This document shows positions 35,437-47,085 of a stretch of 64,000 nucleotides of DNA, one piece after another. This DNA is from Gambelia wislizenii (taxonomy: Eukaryota; Chordata; Lepidosauria; Squamata; Crotaphytidae), in NCBI GenBank assembly GCA_030847615.1, contig JAUMIR010000001.1, forward strand, positions 67,407,501-67,471,500, written 5' to 3'. The position numbers and the translations under genes were made by a program. The notes beneath the pieces were generated by a model, which was not told the origin of the DNA, did no database searches, and was given only the letters and a program-made list of their open reading frames with translations. The number at the start of each line of letters is the position of its first letter. The first letter of the stretch is position 1.

Positions 35437-36240
35437 TTTCATAGAATCATCAAATCACAGAGTTGGAAGAGACCACGAGGGCCATCCACTCCAACCCCCT
35501 GCCATGGAGGAAAACACAATCAAAGCACACCTGACAAATTGCCATCCAGCCTCTATTTAAAAACCTCCACAGAAGGAGACTCCACCACACTCCGAGGCAA
35601 TGTATTCCACTGTTGAACAGCTCTTACTGTCAGGAAGTTCTTCCTAATGCTTAGGTGGAATCTCTTTTCCTGTGGTTTGAATCCACTGCTCTGTGTCCTA
35701 GTCTCTGGAGCAGCAGAAAACAAGCGTGTTCCATCACCAATATGTCATCCCTTCAAATATTTAAACATGGCTATCATGTCCCCTCTTAACCTCTTCACCT
35801 CCTCTTCTCCAGGATAAACATACCCAGCTCCTCAAGATACTCCTCATAGGGCATGGTTTCAAGACCTTTCATCATTTTGGTCACCCTCCTCTAGACACGC
35901 TCCAGCTTGTCAACATCCTTCTTAAATCGTGGTTCCCAGAACTGGACACAGTATTCAAGGTGAGGTCTGACTAAAGCAGAATAGAGTGGCACTATTACTT
36001 CCCTCAATCTAGACATTATACTCCTATTGATGCAGCATAGAATTGCATTGGCTTTTCTGGCTGCCGCATCGCACTGCAGACTCATGTTCAGCTTGTGGTC
36101 CACTAAGACTCGTAGATCCCTTTCACATGCATTAATGTCAAGCTAGGTGTCACCCACCCTATATCTATGCATTTCATTTTTTTTCTGCCTAAGTGTAGTA
36201 TTCTACATTTTCCTTCCTGGAATCTCAACAAATTCATCAG
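35437..36240 (-). pseudogene. CR1 LINE, C-terminal part
   Basis: The 3' end is at the left (catagaatcatcaaatcaca, gttggaagagaccacg). Read on the minus strand it contains the CR1 C-terminal domain: KCRILHLGRKK, a DHKLNMS block, [19 protein letters not shown] and [16 protein letters not shown]. At least one frameshift separates the two halves near 36105. It starts downstream of the FADD motif, so no polymerase centre remains. Confidence 0.88.
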
Positions 36241-37689
36241 TAATAATCCATTTACATTTTTGGTGCTGCAGTTATAGCCCCATTGCTGAGTGCCAGTAAT
36301 CTGGGGAGATGGCACTGGTATTAATGGCTGCTAAAATCACAGAAGTAGTAAAGCCTGTGTATATAGCCAGCTTTGCTGTATTTTTCTTCTTTGCAGTATA
36401 TATGGGGGAAACTACTGAAGAGGATTTTTCCGAAGTGAGAGTTCACGTGTGGGCCAGTCCAAAACTATGACACCCCCCCTACACATTTTCTAGTGGACTC
36501 TCCTACTGAGGGCAAACTCTGCTTCACAGAGAGAAGGCTGGCTAAAGAAACTTATAAACACAATATACTATTGAAAGAAAAAAAATGTGATGGCAACTTG
36601 TGGAAGAACCTAGCACAAGCCACAGGCACAAGCCTAGCGCTCCCTAGCACAAGCCACAGGGATAACATAATGGAAAGCCAACAAATGAAGCTGAAAAATA
36701 AGAAAGGGAGTCTGTATCATCCACTGTGGACTAAATGAAGCAATTCAAGGGAGGTGTGGCAGAATTAACTGGGTGGTAGAGTTATCTTCATGAAGGTATG
36801 TGCTACTGTAACACAGCAGGTGCATGTCCTCACAAATAAACTTGCTTCTTTATACCTAAACCCTTCATCATTTGGGTCAGTTTTGGGAAAGATGAAGCCT
36901 ACTGTAGTGGGGATTGGTTGCTTCCATTTCAGCAGGGCAATGAATGCGTTCCAAACTTTAAAGGAACTGAAAAGCTGAAGTGTGTTTCCAAAACAAGTTC
37001 AACAACCTGAACAGCTCCTTTAAACCCCAAAGTGAATTCATTGGCTCACTGACATAGAAGCAACTGACTTCCATCATGATGACAACAAAACAGAATAGGA
37101 CCCATATGTTAGTACATAGACAGTCCCCATACCTTCTCACTGCAGAATGTACTTCTGACTTTATTTCTTCTGGATTCAGTCTATGAATTAACAGACAAGC
37201 TCAGTTGGGTACCCGCTATCCAAAAAATGAGCCAAACCACAATGCTTGTTCTGATGTAATGACCACTTATTGGAAATCAGCAGAGCTTGGAAGTAAAAAG
37301 TCAAAATAATGCAGTCCCCTGTAAAGAATTACCTTTAAAAAAAAGCCATGGGTATAGTGAACTGCATTTCAAAACTAACCTCACAAGTGAGATCATGGCT
37401 GTTTTACAGCTGCAACAAGTAATAGTTTTTAGTTACTTTTAAAAGTTACTTTTCAAGAGAACTTTAAGGTGCATTTTGAGAGGATTTTCAAGAAATGTTA
37501 TACCTATTACTAATCCTTAGAAAAAAAGAAGTAATGAAAATGAATGAAAGACTTCAAGGGATATAAAGAATAACATAATGAATTTCAACATCATAATATG
37601 GTAAGATGAACTACTCTTAAAATATTAGCAAGACCAAGGGAAATTAATTGCCTTTTAAAAATAAAATTCATACTCTGGGAATAAAGAAG
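36241..37689. other. No recognised gene; local duplication
   Basis: agcacaagccacagg occurs at about 36612 and again at about 36647, within a short tandem-like patch. No other feature is supported. Confidence 0.4.
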
Positions 37690-37845
37690 CAAAATCCATG
37701 GATGTTCAAGTTCCATTATATACAATGGCATCTCTTATATAAAATGGTGAACAGCAAGGTTTGCTGTTTAGAATATTTTAAAAAAAAATATTTTCAAGCC
37801 ATGATTGGTTGAATCCATGGATAAGGAGAGCGGACTGTACTCTTA
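37690..37845. mobile_element. Tigger/MER2-like miniature element, decayed
   Basis: The right end, gttgaatccatggataagga then gagcggactgta, and the left wording, aatccatggatgttcaagtt, are inverted matches of the kind found in pogo/Tigger miniature elements. The left terminus is not intact. Confidence 0.5.
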
Positions 37846-38792
37846 CTGAGGAATTTACATGTGGAAAGACTACATTGTTATTATAAATCTACCAGCTTCT
37901 GCTGCAGTGCTGGAAAGCAACAGAACCAAGTTCCAATAAACATCTTCACACTGTATTAAAACAAAGGTAAAATGGGGCCCCAGAACAATTTATGTAGAAT
38001 CTCTCTCATCAGCAGGATAAGGAAAGCACTTGCTAATAATTAGGAGTATGTTCCAATTATTTGCCTCACAACTAGTATATTCTCAGGTATGGTGGGTTTA
38101 GAGCAGAAAGATTGGTGGAGAGAAATGATCTCCTGTTTGTGCCATCTACAAGAGACATGTAGCAAAACTCATTTTATTTCTAATCCCATCAAAGCAGAGG
38201 GTAAACTATGGTTAGCAGAGTCATCTTCTACAAGCTCCAGATGGGCCATGCACCAAGCTTCAAAATCTGAACAGAACTTGCCATAAGAATACTTTTTGGG
38301 TGAATCCATGTCCCATTGTTCTGCAATCCAGAGAGGCTGAAAGAGGATTGCCCTCAGTTATTCCTGGCACCTTCCTTTTTCACAACTGACATTAAGTATA
38401 CTGTAGCTTTAGGATAAGTAATTCTGTAATAGCCTATAATAATAATCACTGGCATTCCTGTTAAGATAGTCAACAGAGGCTGATATTTTGGATCAATAGT
38501 GACTACCTACTTGTTATGGGGGGTGCGTGGGTAGAAGTGGAATTAAGAGAGCTTGGAAAATTAGTTTTTTTAAACACCACCTTAATTTGTTTTGTTAATC
38601 ATTGAGAGACTCAAAAATTTCATTAACATTAGCTGGAAAAGGTTTAATTCAATGGGTTAATCATTATGTTAATTGTTACTTTTAAAAGAAACTAGAAGCA
38701 GTCTATACTGCAAAGTTCGTCTTCCATGCAAAACCTTGCCAATCTGCAAAAGAAGGAGGAGGAGGAAGAGAGCTCCTGTTACATGCGTAATA
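37846..38792. other. No recognised gene
   Basis: AT-rich unassigned sequence. Confidence 0.4.
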
Positions 38793-39470
38793 CAGTTGCC
38801 CCTCCAAATTCACGACTTTCACATTCGCAGTTTTGACTATTCGCAGAAAGCCGCCTGCCCCCCCTCTCTCCACCCCATCCCTTCCCAAGGCAGCAAAGGC
38901 TTTCTCATGAAGCCTGTTGATGCCTTGGGAAGGGAGGATGGAAATCCTCCCCCCTCCCTCTCTCCACCCCAGTCCCTTCCCAAGGCAGCGAGGGGCCCCC
39001 TTCGCCAACTTGGAACAGACGGGGGGTGGGAGTGAGTGGTGACGGGGCTCCTAAAGCCCCCGTCACTACTTTGGGAAGGGCGGGTGGTGGTAAGAGTGAG
39101 TGGCAACGGGGGCTCCTGAAGCCCCCATCGCTACTTTGGGAAGGGCGGGTGGTGGTGGGAGTGAGTGACAACGGGGGCTCCTGAAGCTCCCGTCACTACT
39201 TTGGGAAGGGCGGGGAGGGTGGGAGTGAGTGGCAACGGGGGCTCCTGAAGCCCCTGTCACTACTTTGAGAAGGGCGGGGTGGTGGGAGTGAGAGGCGACG
39301 GGGGCTCCTGAAGCCCCCGTTGCTACTTTGGGAAGGGCGGGGGGTGGGAGTGAGTGGCGATGGGGTGGGTTATTGCAGGCGGGTGGGGGGAGGACTATTA
39401 TTATTTGCATTTTTTTCACATTCACGAAGGTCTTCCGCCCCTAACCCCCACAAATGTGAAGGGACGACTG
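38793..39470. mobile_element. Mariner-like TIR element carrying a minisatellite
   Basis: It starts cagttgcccctcc and ends gaagggacgactg, with TA at both junctions. The subterminal aattcacgactttcacattc faces attcacgaagg, and the 'cacattcgcagtt' wording is shared with the 27260 element. More than half of its 678 bp is a GC-rich tandem array (39008-39390). No transposase is present. Confidence 0.75.
39008..39390. repeat. Minisatellite, ~65-bp unit, about 5-6 copies
   Basis: The marker ttgggaaggg (once ttgagaaggg) recurs at 39071, 39136, 39201, 39265 and 39328, giving periods of 65, 65, 64 and 63. Each unit has a hairpin, acgggggct/agcccccgt, around cctga. G-runs on one strand suggest it could form G-quadruplexes. 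A weaker, earlier version of the pattern (cttgggaaggga) lies near 38925. Confidence 0.9.
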
Positions 39471-40811
39471 TATTCCATGACTGCAAATCAAAGTTCATTT
39501 CACTGCAAATTCTTTCCAGGATTTAAATAGCATCCTAACTCCAATCACTGAAATGCAGGCAGAAAAAAATGATGAAATATCTCAAACCTCCCTATTTGTT
39601 ATGTCAAACATTTAACCAGTATGGGCTTAGTTAAGTTAAAAAGCAAAATGTGAAGTAATTTTGCTTTCTTATTCAAGGGGGGGGGGGAGGACACCAAATG
39701 AATTAACATGATTAACAGGAGTGATGGCTTCTTCTGAACACATTACTTCCAAGCTCTGGGAATGATATTCTCAGATCAGGAATGTCATGAAATACAAAAG
39801 TAATTACCAAGATAAGGTTGCTGATCTAACAACCCTGGCTGGAATCTTCCTGGTGACTTATGGCAGCATAACACTCCATTAGGCCAGTGTAAGTGTAAGG
39901 CACTTTTTGGAGAGGTGTGCAAAAAGAGAAAGAGGGTGGCAGAGAAAGCTTTCCCCATCAACAGGCAAACCTGTCCTACCAGCTTCTGAGCAGCTTGTGA
40001 TCAGGCAGAATAGCTTTCTCCTTTGGCAGAGGTGATTTCCTCAACAGAGATAACTTCCTATGGCCCAAAGGTACCCACGGTCATTTCATCCTGCTACTGC
40101 ACACCAACTAAATTACAATGGACTACTTACACCAGCTAAAACCATCATATTGTGTCATTTTGGTGGGCCATAGGCCCTCTTCCCACATTGATATTACATT
40201 GATATTACAATCCCTCATCCCAGGTACAAAATTTCATGGTCCTTCGAAAGTTCATTTTAATTCTTACATATTACATATTTCTGAAAATAGCCAGCCTTTG
40301 CTACTTTGCCCAGCATGAGAGTCCTACAAGTTTCCTAACTTTTTTGTAACTTTTTGGTTATTAATAAAAGGTATAGCCTGCCATTGGCTTTATTCTAACA
40401 GATTGATATTTCTGCAAATATTAGGACACTTAATTTTAAAGCTTTTTGGTGGCTTTTTTTCATGGCTGCAAAATCATGAATTGACCTCTGAAAGTTGATT
40501 TCTCCTGCAAGTTCCCATTCAGTGCACAAGATGGCTAGGTGACTTTCCTTACCCATTGTAAAGTGCCTGCAATTTTTGATGAGTACTACTTCGCTGAAAT
40601 TTCTTTCAGTTTCTGGCAGTGTGTAAAAAGAAATCCATAGGGCCATGCACACTTCACTGAAAATGAGTTGAAGTTGTTTCCTGTGGGAGAACAAGTGGGA
40701 GTTGTTCATATTCTTTTCCAAAACAGAGTGGAAGTTGGGGGGAGGTTCCCCCAGGTAGAATTCACATGGAAATAGCTAAGGTCCATTGGATGCCATAGAC
40801 ATACATATAGT
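39471..40811. other. No recognised gene
   Basis: A G10 run is at about 39679-39688. 40118-40330 includes a short duplication (acattgatatt twice near 40186-40206). No gene is visible. Confidence 0.4.
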
Positions 40812-41036
40812 AATTGTTGTTGTTAACTGCCATCAAGCCGACTTTGATTTATGGTGATCCTATGAATGAGAGACCTCCAAGTCACCCTATCATCAAAAAC
40901 CCTGCTCAGGTCTTGCAGAGGGGCTATAGCTTCCTTGATTGAGTCTGTCCACCTGTAATGAAGCTTTCTTTTCCTACTTTTTTTCCTTCATACCAAACAT
41001 TATTGTCTTTTCTAGTGAGTCATGTCTTATGATATA

Positions 41037-41709
41037 ATAATAATAAACAAAATTTATTTATATCCCGCCCCTCTACAAAATGCAATCGGGGCAGCTTACA
41101 ACATTTAAAATATACATATAAAACCCTCCATCTCACCCCCCCATTAAAATACAATTAAATAATTAAACATTTAAAAATACTTAATAAATACTAAAACACA
41201 CACAATAAAATAACTGGAATAGGGATCAGACCAATAAGATTTTTTTTCTTCTGATGGCCAGGTATCTATTCAGGAAAGGCTTGCTGGAAGAGATCTGTCT
41301 TAAGAGCTTTTTAAAAGCTATTTAAGGTGGTAATGTGATGGATCTTGTCCAGCAGGCCATTCCATAATCTGAGAGCAATAGCCGAAAAGGTCCTCTGGGA
41401 GGTCGAGGAAAGCCCAGTTTTTAAAGGTTGCAGCAGATTCCTCCCAGAGGACCTGAGTGCACGGGGAGGATTATATGGAAGGAGATGGTCCCAGAGATAG
41501 GTAGGGCCCAAGCCATTTAGGGCTTTAAAGGTGATAACCAACACCTTGTACTGGGCCCGGAAACTAATGGTCAGCCAGTGAAGTGATCTTAAGATCGGTT
41601 TTATATGGTCTCTTCTAGATGTACCCGAGACCAGTCTGGCTGCCATATTTCTGTATTAGTTGAAGTTTCCGGACCAAGCATGAGGGTAGCCCCATGTAGA
41701 GTGTATTAC
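41037..41709 (-). pseudogene. L2-like LINE C-terminus and 3' end
   Basis: On the minus strand, 41646-41311 reads AARLVSGTSRRDHIKPILRS, LHWLTISFRAQYKVLVITFK and ALNGLGPTYL, then SSGRNLLQP. This is the C-terminal block of L2-clade LINEs. The 3' end at 41040-41110 (tttatttatatcccgcccct) is the common L2-like tail. It splits the Bov-B (-) sequence in two and lies in the same orientation. Confidence 0.8.
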
Positions 41710-41928
41710 AGAAATCAAGACATGAGATTACCAGAGCAGTCCCAGTTAAGTCATCGTGGCTTCCAGGCAGAGCTCAAGCCTGATTTGTTCTAGGGCCCAT
41801 TTATTTGTCCTTTTGGTAGATCCGTAGTTTTTCATGATCTACACAATCAAAGACTTTGCTATACTCTATAAAGCACAGGCTAATTTTCTTCTGAAATTCT
41901 TTGATGCTCTCCTTTATCCAATAAAGTA

Positions 41929-42178
41929 GGACCTCTGTATCCACTGATTCATTGTCCACTGATTCAATTATCCATGGGACACAAAACAGCAAACCTACCA
42001 GATCTTCCTAGAAAATGTGTCCTCTCTATCCATTTTCTAGGTCCTCCAAGGCAATTATATGGTATTTTAAGCTGAACGTCCCATTATTTTTAATGGTGTT
42101 CACTATTATACATGGTTTTCAGTAACCATGGGGGCCCCCAGAACCAATCCCCAGCAGATACAGGGATTCTACTGTATA
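41929..42178. mobile_element. TIR miniature element inside Bov-B
   Basis: Ends are agtaggacctctgtatccac and gatacagggattctactgta, an imperfect inverted pair. It interrupts the Bov-B coding sequence before motif A. A partial inverted relative lies at about 52150-52310 (shared cattttctagg and gtcccatggata). Confidence 0.6.
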
Positions 42179-42648
42179 TGTTTGTAATATGATTCATCAT
42201 GCCTCTTTCTCTTCTGAACCCAGCTTGGACATCTGGCATTTCTTGCTCCATATATGGTAAAACTCTTTGTTGTAGTATTTTGAGCATACTTTGCTTGTGT
42301 GGGAGATTAATGCAATGGTCCATTGGTAATGTCAATCCCTGGTGTCCCCTTTCTTGGGGACTGGAATGTATATTCAGCGTTTCCAATCTGTGGGCCATTT
42401 TTTTGTTATGGAAAATAAAAGAATGACCCACAGATTGGAAATGCTTAATATACATTCCAATTTGCTGACTGATTTTAGTAAGAATTTGAGTGGATTCTTT
42501 CTCTGTTGCTTGAAACAGCTCTATTGGTATGCCATCTCTACCTGGTGGTTTTTTTCTTCCAAGTGGTTTGAGTTCAGTTTCCACTTCACTTTCTAAAATT
42601 GTGGGTTCATGTTCAAATGGTTCTTCCTTAAACAGATCCACCATACAC

Positions 42649-44079
42649 TTGATTTTGCTAAAAAAAAAAAAAAAAATTAACGCTGGAACATCTTAGAATA
42701 TATTGATGCTTGGGATCCTATACAAAGGGCCTTCTAATAAAATAATAAAACAGAACTTAAATATTCACAAACCTAGATCTGCAAAGCCAACTTGAATTCA
42801 TTAAAACAAACACAACTTGGAAGTGACGTGGAGAAAATAACCAGTACTCCACTACAAAAAGGAGCTATTATGAAAAGGGAAGTTCACTCCTCATGTCTAT
42901 CCAAATGCAACACAAATGAAAATCCAGAATTAGCAATCCACTGATTTTGAAAGTATTTAGCAGCAAAAAGATCCACCCATTCTGACTGCTAAATATAATC
43001 CATGGGTTGTGTTTTGTCCATCCTTGTTGCAAAGACATAGGGCCCTCCTTGGAAAATAAACATAACTACCTATGGGACAACCACTAATATATAAATCTGT
43101 AGCTGATGCCACCTTTTCTTGAAAGGAGACCTATATATGATTCCAGAACCCTCACACTAACCCATCTCTTCTTAAAGTAGAAAGTATTTTGCACAGCCCA
43201 GAGGGTGTCTTTCAGTGTCCTGAATGTTTTACCTTCAAAAAACTGGAAAGAAAGCCAGCTTTTGTTCACCATATATCTGAAACAAGGCCATGAAGTACTT
43301 GCTTAGCCATGGAGGAGCTGTTGGAACAGGCCTATTAAAAACAATTGGAAGAACACATGAAGATGGTATGCTATAAAAAGATGATCCTGTGGAAACTATA
43401 AAACAGTGCCTGGTGCCAAACCCCACAACATACAAATAGCCACATCTGGCTGGCCACAAAGGAAAAAAAAAACACATTGGCCTAGACAAGGTTTTAGTCT
43501 GATCTAGCAAGGCTTTTTTCATGTTCTTATGAATTCAGTGTCACTTGCTTCTGACTACACAGATCGCTCTACTGCTGAATTTGAAGTAAATGATTGAAAA
43601 GTGATATTTTGTGTGTAACTTAATGGAAAATAACATTGGATGGTGTTGCTGCATTGATGCTGAGAGAAGACAAGATGCAGAAGAGGGGGGAAATATTTTA
43701 CTATGTAGTCTGAGAAGTAATTGCACTTTATGAATACATCAGCAGAGCAGAATGGAAATGAGTTACATAGATTAAAGGAGAACCTTAGAATAGGCACAAT
43801 TGACATAAAGTGCCCATTAATTTAGGCTGACGATTAGAAGACAACATCTAACTGCTAGAGTGAATTTTCAGAACAATCTCGCTAGAACAGCCACAAAAAC
43901 TAATTTTTTATTAGGTTGTAAACGCAACACAGTACATTCATGGATGGTATTTATGACACCTTTAAATGAAGTGCCTTTGTTTTGATCAGAGTTAAACACA
44001 GCTAAAATTCAACACGACCCATTATGGAGGAATGGTTGGTGAAAGTGACAGATTTAGCAGAAACTGACAAATTCTCTAG
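42649..44079. other. No recognised gene
   Basis: A poly(A) run is at 42660-42676. 43470-43535 (ggcctagacaaggttttagtctgatctagcaaggc) holds a short tail also seen at 28350 and 45145. The 43550-44080 stretch is AT-rich and free of repeats I recognise. Confidence 0.4.
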
Positions 44080-44230
44080 TTTGATTAGAGAAAGTAATTA
44101 CTGACATTTCTCAAAGACTGGAAGCCCCTTACAGACTTTTTGTAAAGAAAAGAAAATGACTTGGTAATTTTTGGTTTTGATGATTAGAAAGAATAGGCTA
44201 TTGGAAGAAGGGAATATGTTGTAATTTTGG

Positions 44231-44261
<31 letters not shown>

Positions 44262-44455
44262 TAACTGTATATCGAAAGGAAGATCAGAATTCTCTTCCTC
44301 CTCCTCCTTCTGTTTTATTCTTTTTCTTCTCTTCTCTTTGTTCTGTACTTCTTAATTTGTATTTTATTGTAGTTTAGTTTTTATCTTTTTTCTTTCTTAA
44401 CCTTTGTAAATCTTACTGTATTTTAAAAAAATCTTTAACAAAAATTTTAAAAAGA
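44080..44455 (+). repeat. Possible L1 3'-untranslated fragment with (AT)n
   Basis: An (AT)n tract at 44230-44258 is followed by pyrimidine-rich sequence and tttgtaaatcttactgtatt then tttaaaaaaatctttaac. This resembles the tail of L1-type elements, but no coding sequence is attached. Low certainty. Confidence 0.3.
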
Positions 44456-45240
44456 GAGTTAAAACACAACTAATTTACCCTCAATCTGCAGCAATTTCCT
44501 TGATGGTAGTAACTGGATAAAATCATAACTTCTATTACAAACATCTATTACTGACAGTGGATTATAGTCAATCAGGATATCATGATGGCTGCCAATTTGG
44601 ACAGCCTTAAAAGGTTAATAGACAAGTCCATGGAGGAAAAGGCTATCAATGGCTACTGACCATGATGGCTTTATATTACCTCCAGTATCTGAGGTCACAT
44701 GCCTCTGAAAACCACTTGCTGGGGGTCATTACACTTATGTTCTGCCTGTGTGATTCCCAGAGGCATGTGGTCAACAGCTGTGGAAACAGAACAGAGCTTG
44801 AGTGCAATACATTAGCAGTAATAACTTTGTCTGTAACATGTTACTTTTTCTACAGCATTATTAACATCATTACTTTTGAAAACAATGTAATAACTGGTAA
44901 TGGCATTTTTTCCCTGTAAAAACGATAATTTGCTTATTGCTTTTCAATTGTTCAGAATGTCATTTGGGGGGACTTGGGCCTTTTTTGTATTTTTCACTGG
45001 CTTTGCAAAAAAAGGTAAGATGTTAGTAATGCATTACACACAAAGTAACAATGAATGAGTAACACATGAATTTCAATAAAATGTAAGGACTAATGTTAAG
45101 ACATTTTAAAAGAGGAATATTCCAAGCTACCAAAACAGAATCTTGGACTACGTAGGCCTTTCCTCTGATCTAGCATGGTTCTTCTTGAGTCCTTATATCA
45201 TCTGCAATTGCCTGATGTAGACATTACATTTATTGCTTTA
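44456..45240. other. No recognised gene
   Basis: Short frames only. 45145-45190 has the 'aggcctttcctctgatctag' tail. Confidence 0.4.
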
Positions 45241-45529
45241 AAGCCTTATCACATGAAGGAAGGGAAGCAGAAGTGAAATCTGAGAGTAGTGTGTCCCACA
45301 TTGCTTTATTGCATGACGCCAGTGTATTTCAGATGTTCTCCAGTTCCGGTCCCATGGGAGACAGTGGTAAACGCAGGTCTTTTTGCTAATGGATTTTTCC
45401 AGTTAGCAAAAAGACTCAAATTTACCGTTGTCTCCCACAGGACCAGAATGGGAGAACAGCTGAAACACACCAATGTGGCACCATTATCGGGATGCACTGA
45501 TGCTTCCTTCTCTCGTGTGATAAGCCCTT
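45241..45529. repeat. Foldback element, 'tcccatgggagac' family
   Basis: Ends are aagccttatcacatga and cgtgtgataagccctt. The arms continue through gttctccagttccggtccca and gtctttttgctaa to a small centre (near 45390-45402), then back. The centre matches the foldback at 18235-18480. Internal frames are mirrored peptides, not genes. Confidence 0.8.
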
Positions 45530-45574
45530 AGTGTGTGCCTAAGAACAGTCCTGCTTGCTCATTGCCTATCATAT

Positions 45575-46349
45575 GCCTATCATTTTCAAGTGATAGTATA
45601 TATATCGGCATCTCCTCAGATGCCAAGATTGACAAAGAGATTGATCACAGATTAGCAAAGGCATATAGCGCATTTGGAAGACTTTACAAAAGAGTTTGGA
45701 GTAACAAACACCTGAGGTGAAGCACAAAAATCAATGTGTATAGAGCCATTGTACTGTTTATTCTCTTTTACAGGTCTGAAACATGGGTCACCTATCACCA
45801 ACACTTACGACTCCTTGAATGCTTTCATCAGTGCTGTATACGCACAATCCTAAATATACACTGGACTGACTATGTGATGAATGTTGCTGTCCTTGAGCAA
45901 GCAGGGATCACCAGCATTGAGGCCATGATGTTGAGAACACAGCTGCGCTGGGCAGGGCATGTTTCTAGGATGGAGGACCATCACCTCCTAAAAATAGTAC
46001 TCTACAGTGAACTCGCCATGGGTCAGCATAAGAGGGGCACTCCAAAAAAGCAATACAAGGATTCCCTGAAACAACATCTCAGGCTTGGCCAATTGATCAC
46101 CAACAATGGTCCACCCTGGCTTCACATTGGGAGGCATGGAGACGCACTATCCACAATGCTGCAGCCTTATTTGAGAGCTCATGCTGAACAAGTCTTGAAG
46201 AGAAACGACAATGCAGAAAGAATCACAACCCAGAAACATCACCCAAGGAGACCCTCTGATGTGCTTTCTGCAACCAGATTTGTTTATCTCGGATTGGCCT
46301 TTTCAGTCATCAGCGCGCTTGCAGGAAGCGCAGGATGAGTCCTTCCTGA
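45575..46349 (+). pseudogene. Non-LTR retrotransposon C-terminus with zinc finger
   Basis: A fuller copy of the element at 10985-11455. It reads GISSDAKIDKEIDHRLAKAY, SAFGRLYKRVWSNKHL, then an in-frame tga at 45718-45720. It then reads YRAIVLFILFYRSETWVTY, CIRTILNIHWTDYVMNVAVL, LRTQLRWAGHVSRMEDHHLL and KDSLKQHLRLG. After a one-base shift near 46255 it continues in the next frame as CAFCNQICLSRIGLFSHQR then ACRKRR, with a stop at 46347-46349. The C-x2-C...H-x4-C spacing suggests a terminal zinc finger. The polymerase core is missing (5' truncation near 45575). The clade is not assigned. Confidence 0.8.
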
Positions 46350-46989
46350 ATCTTTGTTTGCGAAGAAAAACCAGAGAATATAACTACATAAACCCTTAAG
46401 GTCAAATATCAAACATTTGAGATAACCACCCATCATTACATTGTGCACAATACCTTTGAGTGGAGACATTTTGCACACTAAATTATGAATCATCAAGTAC
46501 TCAGTAATTAAATGAGAAATCTAGTGAAGTGCATGCATGTGTGGACATGCCTCTCGGTCTCTCATAATGAAGATTGATTATACTTAAAAGTCTTCTATTA
46601 GTATAAATAATTGCTGGAGGGATTATGTATTTACCCTTCCAAAGGTATCCATCTGGTGCCCATCAGCCATAGCCACTGGCAGGTTGAAAGCAGTTAGCAG
46701 CTTGATTCAGTAACAATGTCAATATTGTGATTTTGTGATCAATGAGGCCAGCTTAACCAAAATGTTATTGTCAACTTAGCCTGTGATCTCACCCTCCTGT
46801 GTCCCCTTGTGGATCTGTGAGGAGTAGGGTCTTACGAAGATAATAGGCCAACAAGAGAACTACTCCCCATCCCACCCCAGATAAAATCATGAGGATGGTC
46901 CAGTCTTTACTGTGCTATTCAAGGGACAAAGAGCTTCCCCTCCCCTGTTAGAGAGATAGGGAACGTATAAATGAATGAAGGATGGTGCG
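46350..46989. other. No recognised gene
   Basis: No feature that I can support. Confidence 0.4.
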
Positions 46990-47085
46990 GTCAAGGATTC
47001 AACCTTGTTATCCAATCGAAAACACAGCCAAATGAGATAATTATGGCAAGATATTGATTTTCAGTACCATGTCCAATGAATGCCA
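46990..47085 (-). repeat. Inverted copy of the L2 upstream segment
   Basis: The reverse complement reads attcattggacatggtactg, then ttgccataattatctcattt and ggataacaaggttg. This matches 47608-47705 (attcattggacttggtgctg, ttgccataattacctcattt, gggtaacaaggcag) at about 80%. It is either a separate old L2 piece or part of the same insertion inverted. Confidence 0.6.

Larger units (their letters stand above)
40812..42648 (-). pseudogene. Bov-B (RTE) LINE, interrupted and deleted
   Basis: On the minus strand, 42644-42180 starts before the polymerase: LFKEEPFEHEP, then SEVETELKPLGRKKPPGRDG, IPIELFQATEKES, and MLKILQQRVLPYMEQEMPDV followed by QAGFRRERG. A TIR element intervenes (41929-42178). Motif A resumes at 41925-41830 (EFQKKISLCFIEYSKVFDCV). 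It then jumps to the C-terminal end (KDK, EQIRLELCLEATMT-like) without motifs B or C. An L2 tail intervenes (41037-41709). The last part, 40812-41036, is the Bov-B 3' region ending in (GTTGTT)n. A Bov-B source matters because Sauria-type SINEs borrow this 3' end. It is inactive. Confidence 0.85.

Noticed and set aside
39008..39390. Regular ~65-bp repeats as a CRISPR array
   Set aside because: The units are contiguous without unique spacers, are not bacterial in context and lie inside a TIR element. It is a minisatellite.
46211..46338. Zinc-finger-like motif as a host zinc-finger gene
   Set aside because: It is the in-line C-terminus of a LINE fragment with matching sequence upstream.
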